Below are positions 33,530 to 41,993 of a stretch of 64,000 bases of DNA, one piece after another. Below the pieces are notes generated by a model. The model did no database searches. It was not told where the DNA came from and saw nothing but the letters and a program-made list of their open reading frames with translations. Source of the stretch: Anaerolineales bacterium (GTDB taxonomy: Bacteria > Chloroflexota > Anaerolineae > Anaerolineales > Villigracilaceae); NCBI GenBank assembly GCA_020634895.1, contig JACKAV010000006.1, positions 62,001 through 126,000 of the forward strand, read 5' to 3'. Positions within the stretch are counted from its first letter, which is position 1; the number at the start of each line of letters is the position of its first letter. A program made the position numbers and the translations under genes.

Positions 33530-33535
33530 TATACT
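33530..33535 (+). promoter_or_regulatory. -10 box of the NAD-salvage operon (leaderless type)
   Basis: TATACT, 6 nt before the ATG at 33542. Confidence 0.6.
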
Positions 33536-33541
33536 TAACAC

Positions 33542-34549
33542 ATGACCAACTTACCCATCCCTGAATTTTTTGACCCGACCCGCGTTGGCGAAGTTTGGAA
33601 AGTGGACTACGCCGCCCGCGTCGAAGATGCGCGCAAGTTCGCGCTTCAACATGACCTCAAGCCTGCTTCGGCTTCGAAAGAACACATCTCCCTTTTACTG
33701 ATCGATGTGCAAAATACATTCTGTATGCCCGGCTTCGAACTGTTCGTCGGCGGGCGCAGCGGCACTGGCGCCGTGGACGATAACGTCCGCTTGTGCGAGT
33801 TCATTTACCGCAATCTTGGCAGGATCACCCACATCCTCGCCACCATGGATACGCACACATCGCAGCAGATATTTCATCCCATCTTTTTTGTCGATGCGGA
33901 AGGGAATCACCCCGCGCCGTATACAGACATCCACGCCGAGGAACTTCGCTCCGGTAAGTGGACGTTCAACCCGGCGCTTTCCCCGCAGCTTGGCGTCGCA
34001 CCGGAATACGGTCAGCAGATGATGATCCATTATGCCGAGGCGTTGGAGAAGGCAGGGAAGTACGCGTTGACCGTCTGGCCCTACCATGCCATGCTCGGCG
34101 GCATTGGTCATGCCATTGTCCCTGCCGTGGAGGAGGCGGTTTTCTTCCATTCACATGCAAGGATAGACCAGCCTTATTTCGCCATCAAAGGCGATAAGCC
34201 TTTCACCGAAAATTATTCGGTCATTGGTCCCGAAGTGTTGACGGGTCCCATGGACGAGGTGCTGGGCACACGTAACCCAATGTTCATTCAGCATCTTCAA
34301 GAGGTGGATAAGCTGTATATCGCCGGGCAGGCGAAGAGTCACTGCGTTGCGTGGACAGTGCAGGACCTGCTCGATGACATCATGGCGACTGACCCAGAAC
34401 TCGCGAAGAAGGTCTACTTGCTCGACGATTGTTCGTCGGCGGTGGTGGTGCCTGGTGTGGTGGACCATACCGAGGCGGCGGATGAGGCGTACACACGGTT
34501 CGCGCAGGCGGGAATGCACATCGTAAAATCCACGGATGCAATCGAATAA
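33542..34549 (+). CDS. Isochorismatase-fold hydrolase, probable nicotinamidase
   Basis: 335 residues, longer than classical PncA. The cysteine-hydrolase triad is visible: Asp in LLIDVQNTF, a Lys in the central region, and the nucleophile Cys in AKSHCVAWT. Metal-site residues are suggested by the MDTHTSQQIFHP segment. The enzyme would convert nicotinamide to nicotinate. The neighbouring gene encodes nicotinate phosphoribosyltransferase, the next step of NAD+ salvage, which supports this assignment over isochorismatase. Additional loops (about 110-200) distinguish it from short nicotinamidases. Confidence 0.85.
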   Translation: MTNLPIPEFFDPTRVGEVWKVDYAARVEDARKFALQHDLKPASASKEHISLLLIDVQNTFCMPGFELFVGGRSGTGAVDDNVRLCEFIYRNLGRITHILATMDTHTSQQIFHPIFFVDAEGNHPAPYTDIHAEELRSGKWTFNPALSPQLGVAPEYGQQMMIHYAEALEKAGKYALTVWPYHAMLGGIGHAIVPAVEEAVFFHSHARIDQPYFAIKGDKPFTENYSVIGPEVLTGPMDEVLGTRNPMFIQHLQEVDKLYIAGQAKSHCVAWTVQDLLDDIMATDPELAKKVYLLDDCSSAVVVPGVVDHTEAADEAYTRFAQAGMHIVKSTDAIE

Positions 34550-34593
34550 TCCATAACGCGCGGTTTTATACCGCATGTTATGAAAGAGGAAGC

Positions 34594-35937
34594 ATGTCCA
34601 TTTTTGACGGTAAACGGCTTACAGACGAAACTTTTAAGCTTGACATAGAACGCATGAGACAGGGGTGGTATTCGGATAAATATTTCGAAAACATCAACCG
34701 CATGTTGACGGCGCTCTCCGCGGAAGGATATTTCTATTCAGGAGATCATCACAATTTGCCGGAGGATATGTCACCCGAGCAGATCGCTGTCGGCGATATC
34801 GAAGTGGAGATGCAGTGGTTCACGCGCCGCATGGGCAAGACCACCATCGTCGGTGTGGATAAGGCGCTGGCGATGCTGCGTCACTGCACGGGATATTTCG
34901 AGGGCGATACCTTCGTCGATACGTCGGATACGCTTGAGGTGTCGGCGGTGCATGACGGCACCATCGTCAAGTACGAAGGCGACCCGCTGAAGATCCAGCC
35001 CGTCATCAAAGTGCGCGGAAAATACCGCGACTTCGCGATGCTCGAAACTCCCACACTTGGCATCTTAACGCGTTCGAGTCGTGTAGCCACGAATGTGTAT
35101 GAAACGTTGGTTGCGGCGCGCGGCAAGCCGGTGCTTTTCTTCCCAGCACGCTTTGACGTGCATGAAGTTCAGGCAGCGGATGGATACGCCTATAACATCG
35201 CCGTTCAACGCTTCAATCGGGACCATGCGCAGGATCTTGGACCCTTTGTCTCTACCGACGCTCAAGGCGACTGGTGGGGCGGCGCCGGAGGCGGGACGGT
35301 GGCTCACGCTGCGATTGCGTCCTTCCTTGGCGATACGGCGGAAGCGATGATGCAATTCTCAAATATTCTGCCGCCAAATATTCCGCGCATTGCGCTGGTG
35401 GATTTCAACAATGACTCCGTCCGCGATTCGCTGCGGGTGTTGGATGTGATGTTCGCGAAATACCGCGAACTGATGACGGATGGATACAAGGAAGAAGCGG
35501 AAAAATATAAATTATTCGGCGTGCGTTTGGACACGAGCGGAAGTCTGCGCGATGTGTCCATCCAGCCGCTTGGCGAACCCACGCTCGATCTGGGGGTCAA
35601 CCCGCGGCTGGTGTTCAATGTCCGTTCGGCGTTGGATAATGCCTGGGAACGTTGGGACCTGCCGCAGTCGTGGAAAGAGGCGGCGAAGGAATTTTGTCAC
35701 AACGTGAAGATCGTCGTCTCAGGCGGGTTCAATCCTGAAAAGATCCGCAGGTTCGAAAAATTGGATGTCCCTGTGGATATTTATGCGGTGGGGTCGTATC
35801 TCTTCAATAACAGTAATTCCACGGTGACGGATTTCACCGCCGATGTGGTGCGCGTGAAAGTCCACGGCGAGTGGATCGATATGGCGAAGGTGGGGCGCCA
35901 GGTCGGCGAGAACGAAAAGTTGGAACGGGTCTGGTAG
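34594..35937 (+). CDS. Nicotinate phosphoribosyltransferase
   Basis: 447 residues. Joins nicotinate to PRPP, giving nicotinate mononucleotide for NadD. The N-terminal segment (YSDKYFENINRML), the catalytic-barrel strands (HDGTIVKYEGDPL, ETPTLGILTRSSRVATNVY), GVRLDTSG and the phosphate-binding VSGGFNPEKI are type II phosphoribosyltransferase features. The gene has a GAGGAAG ribosome-binding site and follows the nicotinamidase by 44 nt in one operon. Confidence 0.9.
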   Translation: MSIFDGKRLTDETFKLDIERMRQGWYSDKYFENINRMLTALSAEGYFYSGDHHNLPEDMSPEQIAVGDIEVEMQWFTRRMGKTTIVGVDKALAMLRHCTGYFEGDTFVDTSDTLEVSAVHDGTIVKYEGDPLKIQPVIKVRGKYRDFAMLETPTLGILTRSSRVATNVYETLVAARGKPVLFFPARFDVHEVQAADGYAYNIAVQRFNRDHAQDLGPFVSTDAQGDWWGGAGGGTVAHAAIASFLGDTAEAMMQFSNILPPNIPRIALVDFNNDSVRDSLRVLDVMFAKYRELMTDGYKEEAEKYKLFGVRLDTSGSLRDVSIQPLGEPTLDLGVNPRLVFNVRSALDNAWERWDLPQSWKEAAKEFCHNVKIVVSGGFNPEKIRRFEKLDVPVDIYAVGSYLFNNSNSTVTDFTADVVRVKVHGEWIDMAKVGRQVGENEKLERVW

Positions 35938-35942
35938 TTATA

Positions 35943-35978
35943 AAAGTGACGGTCACCTCATAAGGTGACCGTCACTTT
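35943..35978. terminator. Bidirectional intrinsic terminator
   Basis: Perfect 16-bp stem (35943-35958 with 35963-35978) and CATA loop between the NAD-salvage operon and the convergent pst operon 1. Confidence 0.95.
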
Positions 35979-35981
35979 GTT

Positions 35982-36737
35982 TTAACCGAACCTGCCCATG
36001 ATGTAATCTTCGGTCTTCTTTTGTTTGGGGGCTGTGAACATTTTTTTGCCGTCGCCGTATTCGATCAATTCGCCCTGTAAAAAGAAAGCGGCGTGATCCG
36101 CTGTGCGCGCGGCTTGCTGCACCGAATGAGGGACGAGGATAACGGTGAAATTTTTCTTCAGTTCATACAGTGCCGCTTCAACCTTGCCGGTCGAGATGGG
36201 GTCAAGCCCCGAGGTTGGTTCATCGAGCAGGATGATCTCAGGCTGCAATGCCAGCACACGCGCAAGGCAGACGCGCTGCTGCTGTCCGCCGGAGAGGGCA
36301 ATGGCAGGCTCATTCAAACGGTCTTTCACTTCATCCCAGATGGCGGCGAGTTTTAAACTCCGTTCCACGGCTTCATTAAGTTTTGCGCGGCGTTTTTCGC
36401 CTGCGAGTTCCAATCCGTATGTAATATTCTCGCGGATGCTCATCGGCAATGTGACCGGACGCGCAAAAACCATGCCAACCTTCCGCCGCAATGCGATGAC
36501 ATCCGTTTTCGGGTCGAGGATATCTTCCCCGTCGATGAGGATGCGCCCGGAGTTGGATCTGACTTCGGTCAGGTCATTGAGACGGTTGAGACAGCGCAGC
36601 AAAGTGGATTTACCGCCTCCTGCCGGACCGAAGAGAACGGTCACAGCGTTCTGACGGATTTCCATGCTGATGCCTTTTAACGACTCAGTACCGTCCGAAT
36701 ATTGGAGGGATAGATTTTCAATGATGATCTTGTTCAT
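35982..36737 (-). CDS. pstB: Phosphate ABC transporter ATP-binding protein PstB (operon 1)
   Basis: 251 residues from the ATG at 36737 (a GTG at 36749 overlapping pstA is the alternative). Walker A is GPAGGGKST, the signature LSGGQ is intact (149-153), and Walker B ILLDEPTS is normal. The Q-loop residue is Ala92 (MVFARP) where PstB proteins normally have Gln, and the H-loop reads VPHS. It energises phosphate import with the PstC/PstA pair encoded immediately upstream. The Q-loop change could weaken coupling to the permease. Last gene of the leftward pstSCAB operon 1. Confidence 0.9.
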   Translation of the reverse strand: MNKIIIENLSLQYSDGTESLKGISMEIRQNAVTVLFGPAGGGKSTLLRCLNRLNDLTEVRSNSGRILIDGEDILDPKTDVIALRRKVGMVFARPVTLPMSIRENITYGLELAGEKRRAKLNEAVERSLKLAAIWDEVKDRLNEPAIALSGGQQQRVCLARVLALQPEIILLDEPTSGLDPISTGKVEAALYELKKNFTVILVPHSVQQAARTADHAAFFLQGELIEYGDGKKMFTAPKQKKTEDYIMGRFG

Positions 36738-36742
36738 GAATG

Positions 36743-37606
36743 TCACCACTGCCGCTTTGCGCGTGCCCTTGAACGGATGACGGTTGCGATCACGTTCATC
36801 GTGAGCACGAATATAAGAAGGACCAGCGCCGTCCCATATTGAATTTGGATCGGCATTTCAGGGACTTGTGTTGAGATGACGAAAAGATGATAAGGCAAAG
36901 CCATGGTCGCATCGAACGGGGATTGCGGAAGACGCGGCAGGAAGAACGCCGCACCCGTAAAGAGGATCGGGGCAGTCTCACCAGCGGCTCGCTCCAAGCC
37001 GAGGATGACTCCTGTGAGGATGCCGGGCAGCGCTTCCTTTAATACAATGCGGCGGATGGTCTGCCAGCGGGTGGCGCCAAGGGAAATGCTCACCGTGCGG
37101 AAGGATTGCGGCACGGAACGCAACGCCTCTTCTGAGGTGCTGATGATGACGGGCAGGGTCATGATGGAAAGTGTCAACGAAGCCGCGAGGATGGATGTGC
37201 CGAATTGCAGGAACAATACGAACAGACCCAAGCCGAAAAGACCATACACAACGGACGGGATGCCAGCCAGATTGATGATCGCAAGGCGGATCAGGCGCGT
37301 CCAGCGGTTGTCGCTGGCGTATTCGGAGAGATAAATGGCGGCGGCAATTCCAAGCGGAACGGAGAAGATGGCTGTGCCGATCGTAAGGTAAAGCGTACCC
37401 ACAATGGCGGGCAGAATACCGCCCGCACGCATGCCGTCATGCGGAAAGCCGGTCAGAAATTCCCACGAGATGGCGGAACCGCCTTTGAAAAGGATGAACA
37501 GAACCGTCCCGACAATGGGGACAACAGTCACCATTGCCATCAACGTGATGAGTCCATATCCCAGACGTTGAACGGAGTGACGGTTGCGGGCGAGGAGTTT
37601 CATCAT
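36743..37606 (-). CDS. pstA: Phosphate ABC transporter permease PstA (operon 1)
   Basis: 287 residues with six membrane helices and the binding-protein-dependent transport fold. The cytoplasmic EAA loop (TVSISLGATRWQTIRRIVLKEALPGILTG) contacts PstB. The N-terminal helix, GTLYLTIGTAIFSVPLGIAAAIYLSEYA and the AAGETAPILFTGA segment are typical of PstA. It overlaps pstC by 4 nt (ATGA), so the two permease subunits are translationally coupled. Confidence 0.94.
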   Translation of the reverse strand: MMKLLARNRHSVQRLGYGLITLMAMVTVVPIVGTVLFILFKGGSAISWEFLTGFPHDGMRAGGILPAIVGTLYLTIGTAIFSVPLGIAAAIYLSEYASDNRWTRLIRLAIINLAGIPSVVYGLFGLGLFVLFLQFGTSILAASLTLSIMTLPVIISTSEEALRSVPQSFRTVSISLGATRWQTIRRIVLKEALPGILTGVILGLERAAGETAPILFTGAAFFLPRLPQSPFDATMALPYHLFVISTQVPEMPIQIQYGTALVLLIFVLTMNVIATVIRSRARAKRQW

Positions 37607-38499
37607 GAGAGGATCCGCTCCGCGCGTTTTTTCGTGCGAAAGACAACCGATGAAGCCAGAACGTTCACAGTCAATGAAATCAGGAAGAGGATGATGCCGA
37701 TCAGAAAGAGCGTGTGATAGTGTACGCTGCCGTTGGCGACTTCACCCATCTCGGCGGCGATGGTGGCTGTCATTGTGCGGACAGGGGCGAAGAGACTGCC
37801 GAGTTTGGTTGCCAGCACGGGCGCGTTGCCGGTCACCATCATCACGGTCATGGTCTCGCCGATGGCGCGCCCCACACCGAGCATGACGGCAGTCAATACG
37901 CCGGATTTGGCGGCGGGCAAGGTCACACGCCAGATTGTCTGCCAGGGAGTGGCTCCCAGTGCCCAGGCACCTTCGCGGTAGGAACGTGGTACGGCATCGA
38001 GCGCATCTTCCGCCACGGAGACGACGGTGGGGACGGCGATCCCGCCGAGGAGTAATGATCCGGTAAAGGCTGTCAGACCCGTTGGCAGGTCCAGAAGGAT
38101 GCGAAGGTTTGGAGAGACGATCAGGATTCCAAGAAATCCCAACACTACGGAGGGAAGTCCGCCAAGCAGTTCGACCAACGGCTTGAGAACCTCACGCATC
38201 CAGCGCGGGGCGATCTCGGAGATGTAAACGGCGGTGCCGATGCCGAATGGAACGGCGATCAGCGTTGCGCCGATGGTAACGATGATCGAACCGGTGATGA
38301 GCGGCAGAATACCGAAGTAATCTTCAATGGGATACCAGCGAATGCTGAAGAGATTGCCTGCGCTCACTTCGCCGATGGCGGGCAAGCCCTCGCGCATGAG
38401 GAAGAAAAAAATGAGCAGCACGAAAACGATGGCGGAATATCCGCTCGCTTTGACCGCTCGTGTAATGACAAATTCACGCCAGTTTAAAGATTTTTCCAT
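37603..38499 (-). CDS. pstC: Phosphate ABC transporter permease PstC (operon 1)
   Basis: 298 residues, six membrane helices, with the PstC segments LITGSIIVTIGATLIAVPFGIGTAVYISEIAP, EGAWALGATPWQTIWRVTLPAAKSGVLTA (EAA loop) and GRAIGETMTVMMVTGN. It pairs with PstA to form the phosphate channel. TTGGAG lies upstream of the ATG. It is separated from pstS by a 60-nt spacer that contains a hairpin (38510-38553). Confidence 0.94.
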   Translation of the reverse strand: MEKSLNWREFVITRAVKASGYSAIVFVLLIFFFLMREGLPAIGEVSAGNLFSIRWYPIEDYFGILPLITGSIIVTIGATLIAVPFGIGTAVYISEIAPRWMREVLKPLVELLGGLPSVVLGFLGILIVSPNLRILLDLPTGLTAFTGSLLLGGIAVPTVVSVAEDALDAVPRSYREGAWALGATPWQTIWRVTLPAAKSGVLTAVMLGVGRAIGETMTVMMVTGNAPVLATKLGSLFAPVRTMTATIAAEMGEVANGSVHYHTLFLIGIILFLISLTVNVLASSVVFRTKKRAERILS

Positions 38500-38509
38500 A
38501 CAACTCCAA

Positions 38510-38553
38510 CATCATTGCTTCACGTAAAAGTAAGTACGTGCCTTGCAATGATG
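38510..38553 (-). other. Intercistronic hairpin between pstS and pstC (operon 1)
   Basis: CATCATTGC and CACGTA on one side pair with TACGTG and GCAATGATG on the other around a small symmetric internal bulge and an 8-nt loop. No T-run follows, so it may act as an mRNA stabiliser for pstS rather than a terminator. Confidence 0.7.
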
Positions 38554-38559
38554 AATTGA

Positions 38560-39432
38560 TTATTTCACAGGCACGAACCCAAGTTCTGCCACGATCGTCT
38601 GCGCTTCTGCGGAGAGGATCCAATCAAGATACTCTTTTGTGATGCCCGTAGGTTCACCATTGGTGTACATGTAAAGGTCGCGCGCAATGGGATAAGTCTT
38701 ATCGTTCACGGTTTCGATTGCGGGCAGCACATACGCGCCGCCTTCAGTTTCCGCAATGGCGATCATCTTCAAGTCATCGGGCACATAACCAAGACCGTCA
38801 TAACCGATCGCGTTCGGGTTCTGCCGGACTTCGGCGATGATTCCCTCGGAAGAGGGAAGTAATAACGTGTCAGTTGAAAATAACGTCTTGTTATCTTTTT
38901 CGCCAAGCCGCAGCACGGTTTCCAGAAAATAAACATGCGTGCCGGAGTTGGTCTCGCGCGAAAGTTTTACGATGGGTCTATCCTCGCCGCCGACTTCCGT
39001 CCAGTTGGTAACCTTGCCGCTGTAAATATCGGATATCTGCTGAAGCGTCAACTCACTGACGGGATTTTCCGGGTTGACGATCACCGCAATGGCATCGCGC
39101 GCAATGACGTGCTCCACGGGGTTTATGCCTTGTGCCTGTGCCTGGGCAACTTCCTCATCCTTGATCTGGCGGGATGCATTGGCGATATCCACCGTGCCAT
39201 TGATGAGCGCGGCAATGCCCGTGCCCGAACCGCCGCCCGTCACCGAGATGCGCACATCGGGGTATTCCGTCTGGTATCTTTCCGCCCAAGCCAACGCCAG
39301 ATTGACAATGGTATCGGAGCCTTTGTTCTCTATATATTGTGCAGTGGCGTTTGAAGTGTTGCTGGTGGAATTGGAACCACAGGATATCAGACCGTAAGAA
39401 ACAAGCAGGATGAGGATCAGGGTGCGTTTCAT
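38560..39432 (-). CDS. pstS: Phosphate-binding lipoprotein PstS (operon 1)
   Basis: 290 residues with a lipoprotein signal (lipobox LISC) and the PstS fold: GSDTIVNLALAWAERYQ, the phosphate-contact VTGGGSGTGIAALINGTVDIANASR and the SRETNSGTHVYFLE segment. It delivers phosphate to PstCA. It differs strongly from the longer PstS of operon 2 (395 residues), so the two sets are not a recent duplication. The -10 box lies 8 nt before the ATG. Confidence 0.93.
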   Translation of the reverse strand: MKRTLILILLVSYGLISCGSNSTSNTSNATAQYIENKGSDTIVNLALAWAERYQTEYPDVRISVTGGGSGTGIAALINGTVDIANASRQIKDEEVAQAQAQGINPVEHVIARDAIAVIVNPENPVSELTLQQISDIYSGKVTNWTEVGGEDRPIVKLSRETNSGTHVYFLETVLRLGEKDNKTLFSTDTLLLPSSEGIIAEVRQNPNAIGYDGLGYVPDDLKMIAIAETEGGAYVLPAIETVNDKTYPIARDLYMYTNGEPTGITKEYLDWILSAEAQTIVAELGFVPVK

Positions 39433-39440
39433 CGGCTGGG

Positions 39441-39446
39441 ATTATA
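39441..39446 (-). promoter_or_regulatory. -10 box of pst operon 1 (leaderless type)
   Basis: TATAAT on the minus strand, 8 nt before the pstS ATG. A single TTAAGT half-site lies 9 nt further upstream, the same spacing as in the phased promoters at 45357-45410 and 55680-55722. Confidence 0.6.
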
Positions 39447-39515
39447 CCGCCTCTAACTTAACCGATACCTGATTCTGCATCGACGATTTTTCTTCGTCTT
39501 TCATCTTTCTTTTGA

Positions 39516-39521
39516 TACAAT
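39516..39521 (+). promoter_or_regulatory. -10 box of the stand-alone pstB (leaderless type)
   Basis: TACAAT, 7 nt before the ATG at 39529, in the divergent region with pst operon 1. Confidence 0.5.
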
Positions 39522-39528
39522 CGCCGTC

Positions 39529-40290
39529 ATGACGGAAACACAACCAGCCTTTACTGTCCAGAACATGGACTTTTATTACAGCGTTCCCAAGAAAACGCTT
39601 TCAAATATTAACCTCGATATTTTGCCGCAAAAAGTGACCGCGCTTATTGGCCCCTCCGGCTGCGGCAAATCGACGTTTCTGCGCTGTCTGAACCGCATGA
39701 ACGATACCATCCCCGGCACACGGGTGGATGGAAAAATATTGCTCAACGGTCAGGATATTTACAGCCCCGACATGGACGTGGTCACCCTTCGCCAGCGGGT
39801 GGGAATGGTGTTCCAAAAGCCGAACCCGTTCCCGCAATCCATTTACGATAATGTGGCATTCGGTCCGCGGGTGATGGGCTTGGACGTGAACATGGGCGAA
39901 GTGGTGGAAACCAGTCTGCGTGCAGCCGCGCTTTGGGACGAGGTCAAGGATGACTTGAAGTCCGATGCGATGGGATTGTCGCTTGGGCAGCAGCAGCGGT
40001 TGTGCATTGCGCGCGTCATTGCCGTGCAGCCGGAGGTCATCCTGATGGACGAATCCACGTCCGCGCTGGACCCAATCGCCACCCTGCGCGTGGAGGAACT
40101 GATCGCGGATCTGAAGAAGGATTACACCATTGTCATTGTGACGCATAATATGCAGCAGGCGGCACGCGTCTCTGATTACACGGGCTTCTTCTGGCTTGGC
40201 GAATTGGTGGAGTTTGCGCCCACCACCGAGATGTTCACCGTGCCGAAACAGGAATTGACCGAGGCATATATTACGGGAAGAATGGGATAG
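39529..40290 (+). CDS. Stand-alone PstB-like ATPase with altered signature motif
   Basis: 253 residues, clearly PstB-like (GPSGCGKST, MVFQKPNPFP, THNMQQAARVSDYT). Two key positions are unusual: the ABC signature reads LSLGQ (150-154) instead of LSGGQ, and the residue after the Walker B pair Asp174-Glu175 is Ser176 instead of Pro. It has no permease or binding-protein gene with it and is transcribed away from operon 1, between the two pst operons. It may serve either permease pair, or be a regulatory subunit; this is inference. Confidence 0.87.
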   Translation: MTETQPAFTVQNMDFYYSVPKKTLSNINLDILPQKVTALIGPSGCGKSTFLRCLNRMNDTIPGTRVDGKILLNGQDIYSPDMDVVTLRQRVGMVFQKPNPFPQSIYDNVAFGPRVMGLDVNMGEVVETSLRAAALWDEVKDDLKSDAMGLSLGQQQRLCIARVIAVQPEVILMDESTSALDPIATLRVEELIADLKKDYTIVIVTHNMQQAARVSDYTGFFWLGELVEFAPTTEMFTVPKQELTEAYITGRMG

Positions 40291-40296
40291 AAAATA

Positions 40297-40334
40297 AAAA
40301 GCGCGCGGATGAAATTTTCATCCGCGCGCTTTTT
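40297..40334. terminator. Bidirectional intrinsic terminator
   Basis: Near-perfect 37-nt palindrome built on AAAAGCGCGCGGATGA, flanked by A and T runs, between the stand-alone pstB and phoU. Confidence 0.94.
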
Positions 40335-40343
40335 ATATAGATA

Positions 40344-41033
40344 TTAGTGTTTCTGATTCTTCCAAAATTCATCGTCGCTGGATTTGATCTCACCGAGTTC
40401 CCCGGTGGCGATGAAGATGGTGCGTTCGCAAATATTGGTAACGCGGTCCGCGAAGCGTTCGAGGTTGTGGGCGACCCACAGCAGCCAGTTGGCGCGTTCG
40501 ATGTTCTTGGGGTCTTCGATGATGAAGATCATCAGCTCGCGGTAGATCTGGTTGTAGAGCGCGTCCACTTCGTCGTCTTCGACGGGGATGGCATTGGCGG
40601 TCTCCACGTCTTCGTTTACAAAGGCGGTCAGGGAGCGGTGCAGCATGTCCACGCCTTTTTGCGCCATGCGCGGGATGTCGATCAGCGGCTTGAGCAGCTT
40701 TTCATCTCCCATGCGGACGTTGATGTTGGCGATGCCTTTGGCGTAGTCGCCCATGCGTTCCAGTTCGGAGATGATCTCCATGCTGGAGGCGAGCAGGCGC
40801 AGGTCGTGTGCCATGGGCTGCTGGGTGGCGATCAGGATCATCAACTGGTTTTCGATGCCGAAACGCTTTTTGTTGATCTCCTTGTCCTCGGCGATGATCT
40901 TTTCGGCGGCTTTGATGTCGCGCTTCTTGAGCGCCTCCACTGAGGCGATGATGGCATGTTCCACCATGCTGCCGAGCAGAAGTATTTCGTCCTTTACTTG
41001 TTGGATGTCGCTCTCAAACGTTTTTCGAATCAT
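40344..41033 (-). CDS. phoU: Phosphate signalling protein PhoU
   Basis: 229 residues, all helical, with two repeated three-helix bundles. Each repeat contains an ExxxD-type metal-binding helix (AEKIIAEDKEIN in the first, ETANAIPVEDDEVDALYNQI in the second). PhoU links the Pst transporter to the PhoR kinase and represses the Pho response in high phosphate. AGAGGAAAT precedes the ATG. It follows pstB of operon 2 by about 130 nt on the same strand and is probably the last gene of that operon. Confidence 0.94.
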   Translation of the reverse strand: MIRKTFESDIQQVKDEILLLGSMVEHAIIASVEALKKRDIKAAEKIIAEDKEINKKRFGIENQLMILIATQQPMAHDLRLLASSMEIISELERMGDYAKGIANINVRMGDEKLLKPLIDIPRMAQKGVDMLHRSLTAFVNEDVETANAIPVEDDEVDALYNQIYRELMIFIIEDPKNIERANWLLWVAHNLERFADRVTNICERTIFIATGELGEIKSSDDEFWKNQKH

Positions 41034-41165
41034 ATTTCCTCTCGGTTGGTTGCGTTCATTTTACTACTGTCATTTCCATCTGACGATAGCCAATGGGGAT
41101 CGTCCCTTTCAGGGGGGATAAAAGCCCGGGTCGGCAGATGGGTGTCAGGTCCGGTGTGAGGCGGG

Positions 41166-41990
41166 TTATCCAAACCTGCCTGTCACATAATCTTCGGTGC
41201 GCTTATCCTTCGGGCGGGTGAAGATGGCTTTGGTATCGTCGAATTCGATGACCGTGCCGGAACGTTCGCCTTCTTTTGAGAGCATCATCATGGCAGTGTA
41301 GTCGGAGACGCGCGCGGCTTGCTGCATGTTGTGTGTGACGATGACGATGGAATATTCCTTTTTCAGTTCCTGCATCAGCTCTTCGATCTTGAGTGTGGAA
41401 ATTGGATCGAGCGCCGAGGCGGGTTCGTCCATGAGGATGACTTCCGGTTCGACCGCCAGAGCGCGGGCGATGCATAGACGCTGCTGCTGCCCGCCAGAAA
41501 TGGACAGCCCCGATTGGTGCAGTTTGTCTTTGACCTCTTCCCATAAGGCGGCTTGTTTTAGCGATTTTTCCACGATCTCGTCCAGATCGTTTTTGCGCCG
41601 GACGCCATATAAACGTGGACCGTAGGCAACGTTGTCATAAATACTCTTGGGGAAGGGGTTCGGGCGCTGGAAGACCATGCCGATTCGTCGGCGCACATCG
41701 ACCACATCCACGCCGGGGACGTTGATGTTTTCACCGTCGAGAAGGATCTGTCCCTCCACGCGGGCGCTGGGAGTCAGGTCGTTCATGCGGTTGAACGAAC
41801 GCAGCAGTGTGGACTTTCCGCAGCCGGAAGGTCCGATGATGGCGGTGATCTTGTTCGTTTGAATATCCATTTGGATATCGGTCACGGCGCGAAATTTTCC
41901 GTAAAAGACAGCGAGGTCTTTGATCTCCATTTTGTTCATGGCTGCTTTTCCCTGTTCTTTTGATTTCTGATTTTCGTTATGGTTATCCAT
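41166..41990 (-). CDS. pstB: Phosphate ABC transporter ATP-binding protein PstB (operon 2)
   Basis: 274 residues with all canonical PstB motifs: GPSGCGKST, MVFQRPNPFP (Q-loop intact), LSISGGQQQR, ILMDEPASALDP and THNMQQAARVSDYT. The ATG at 41990 has AAGGAT 6 nt upstream, within the end of pstA; an internal ATG at 41939 would remove a charged 17-residue extension. This is the only one of the three PstB proteins in the window without a changed motif. Confidence 0.94.
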   Translation of the reverse strand: MDNHNENQKSKEQGKAAMNKMEIKDLAVFYGKFRAVTDIQMDIQTNKITAIIGPSGCGKSTLLRSFNRMNDLTPSARVEGQILLDGENINVPGVDVVDVRRRIGMVFQRPNPFPKSIYDNVAYGPRLYGVRRKNDLDEIVEKSLKQAALWEEVKDKLHQSGLSISGGQQQRLCIARALAVEPEVILMDEPASALDPISTLKIEELMQELKKEYSIVIVTHNMQQAARVSDYTAMMMLSKEGERSGTVIEFDDTKAIFTRPKDKRTEDYVTGRFG

Positions 41991-41993
41991 GGT

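Noticed and set aside
38935..39354. 139-codon plus-strand frame opposite pstS of operon 1
   Set aside because: Shadow of the pstS coding strand; no start signal and no recognisable features.
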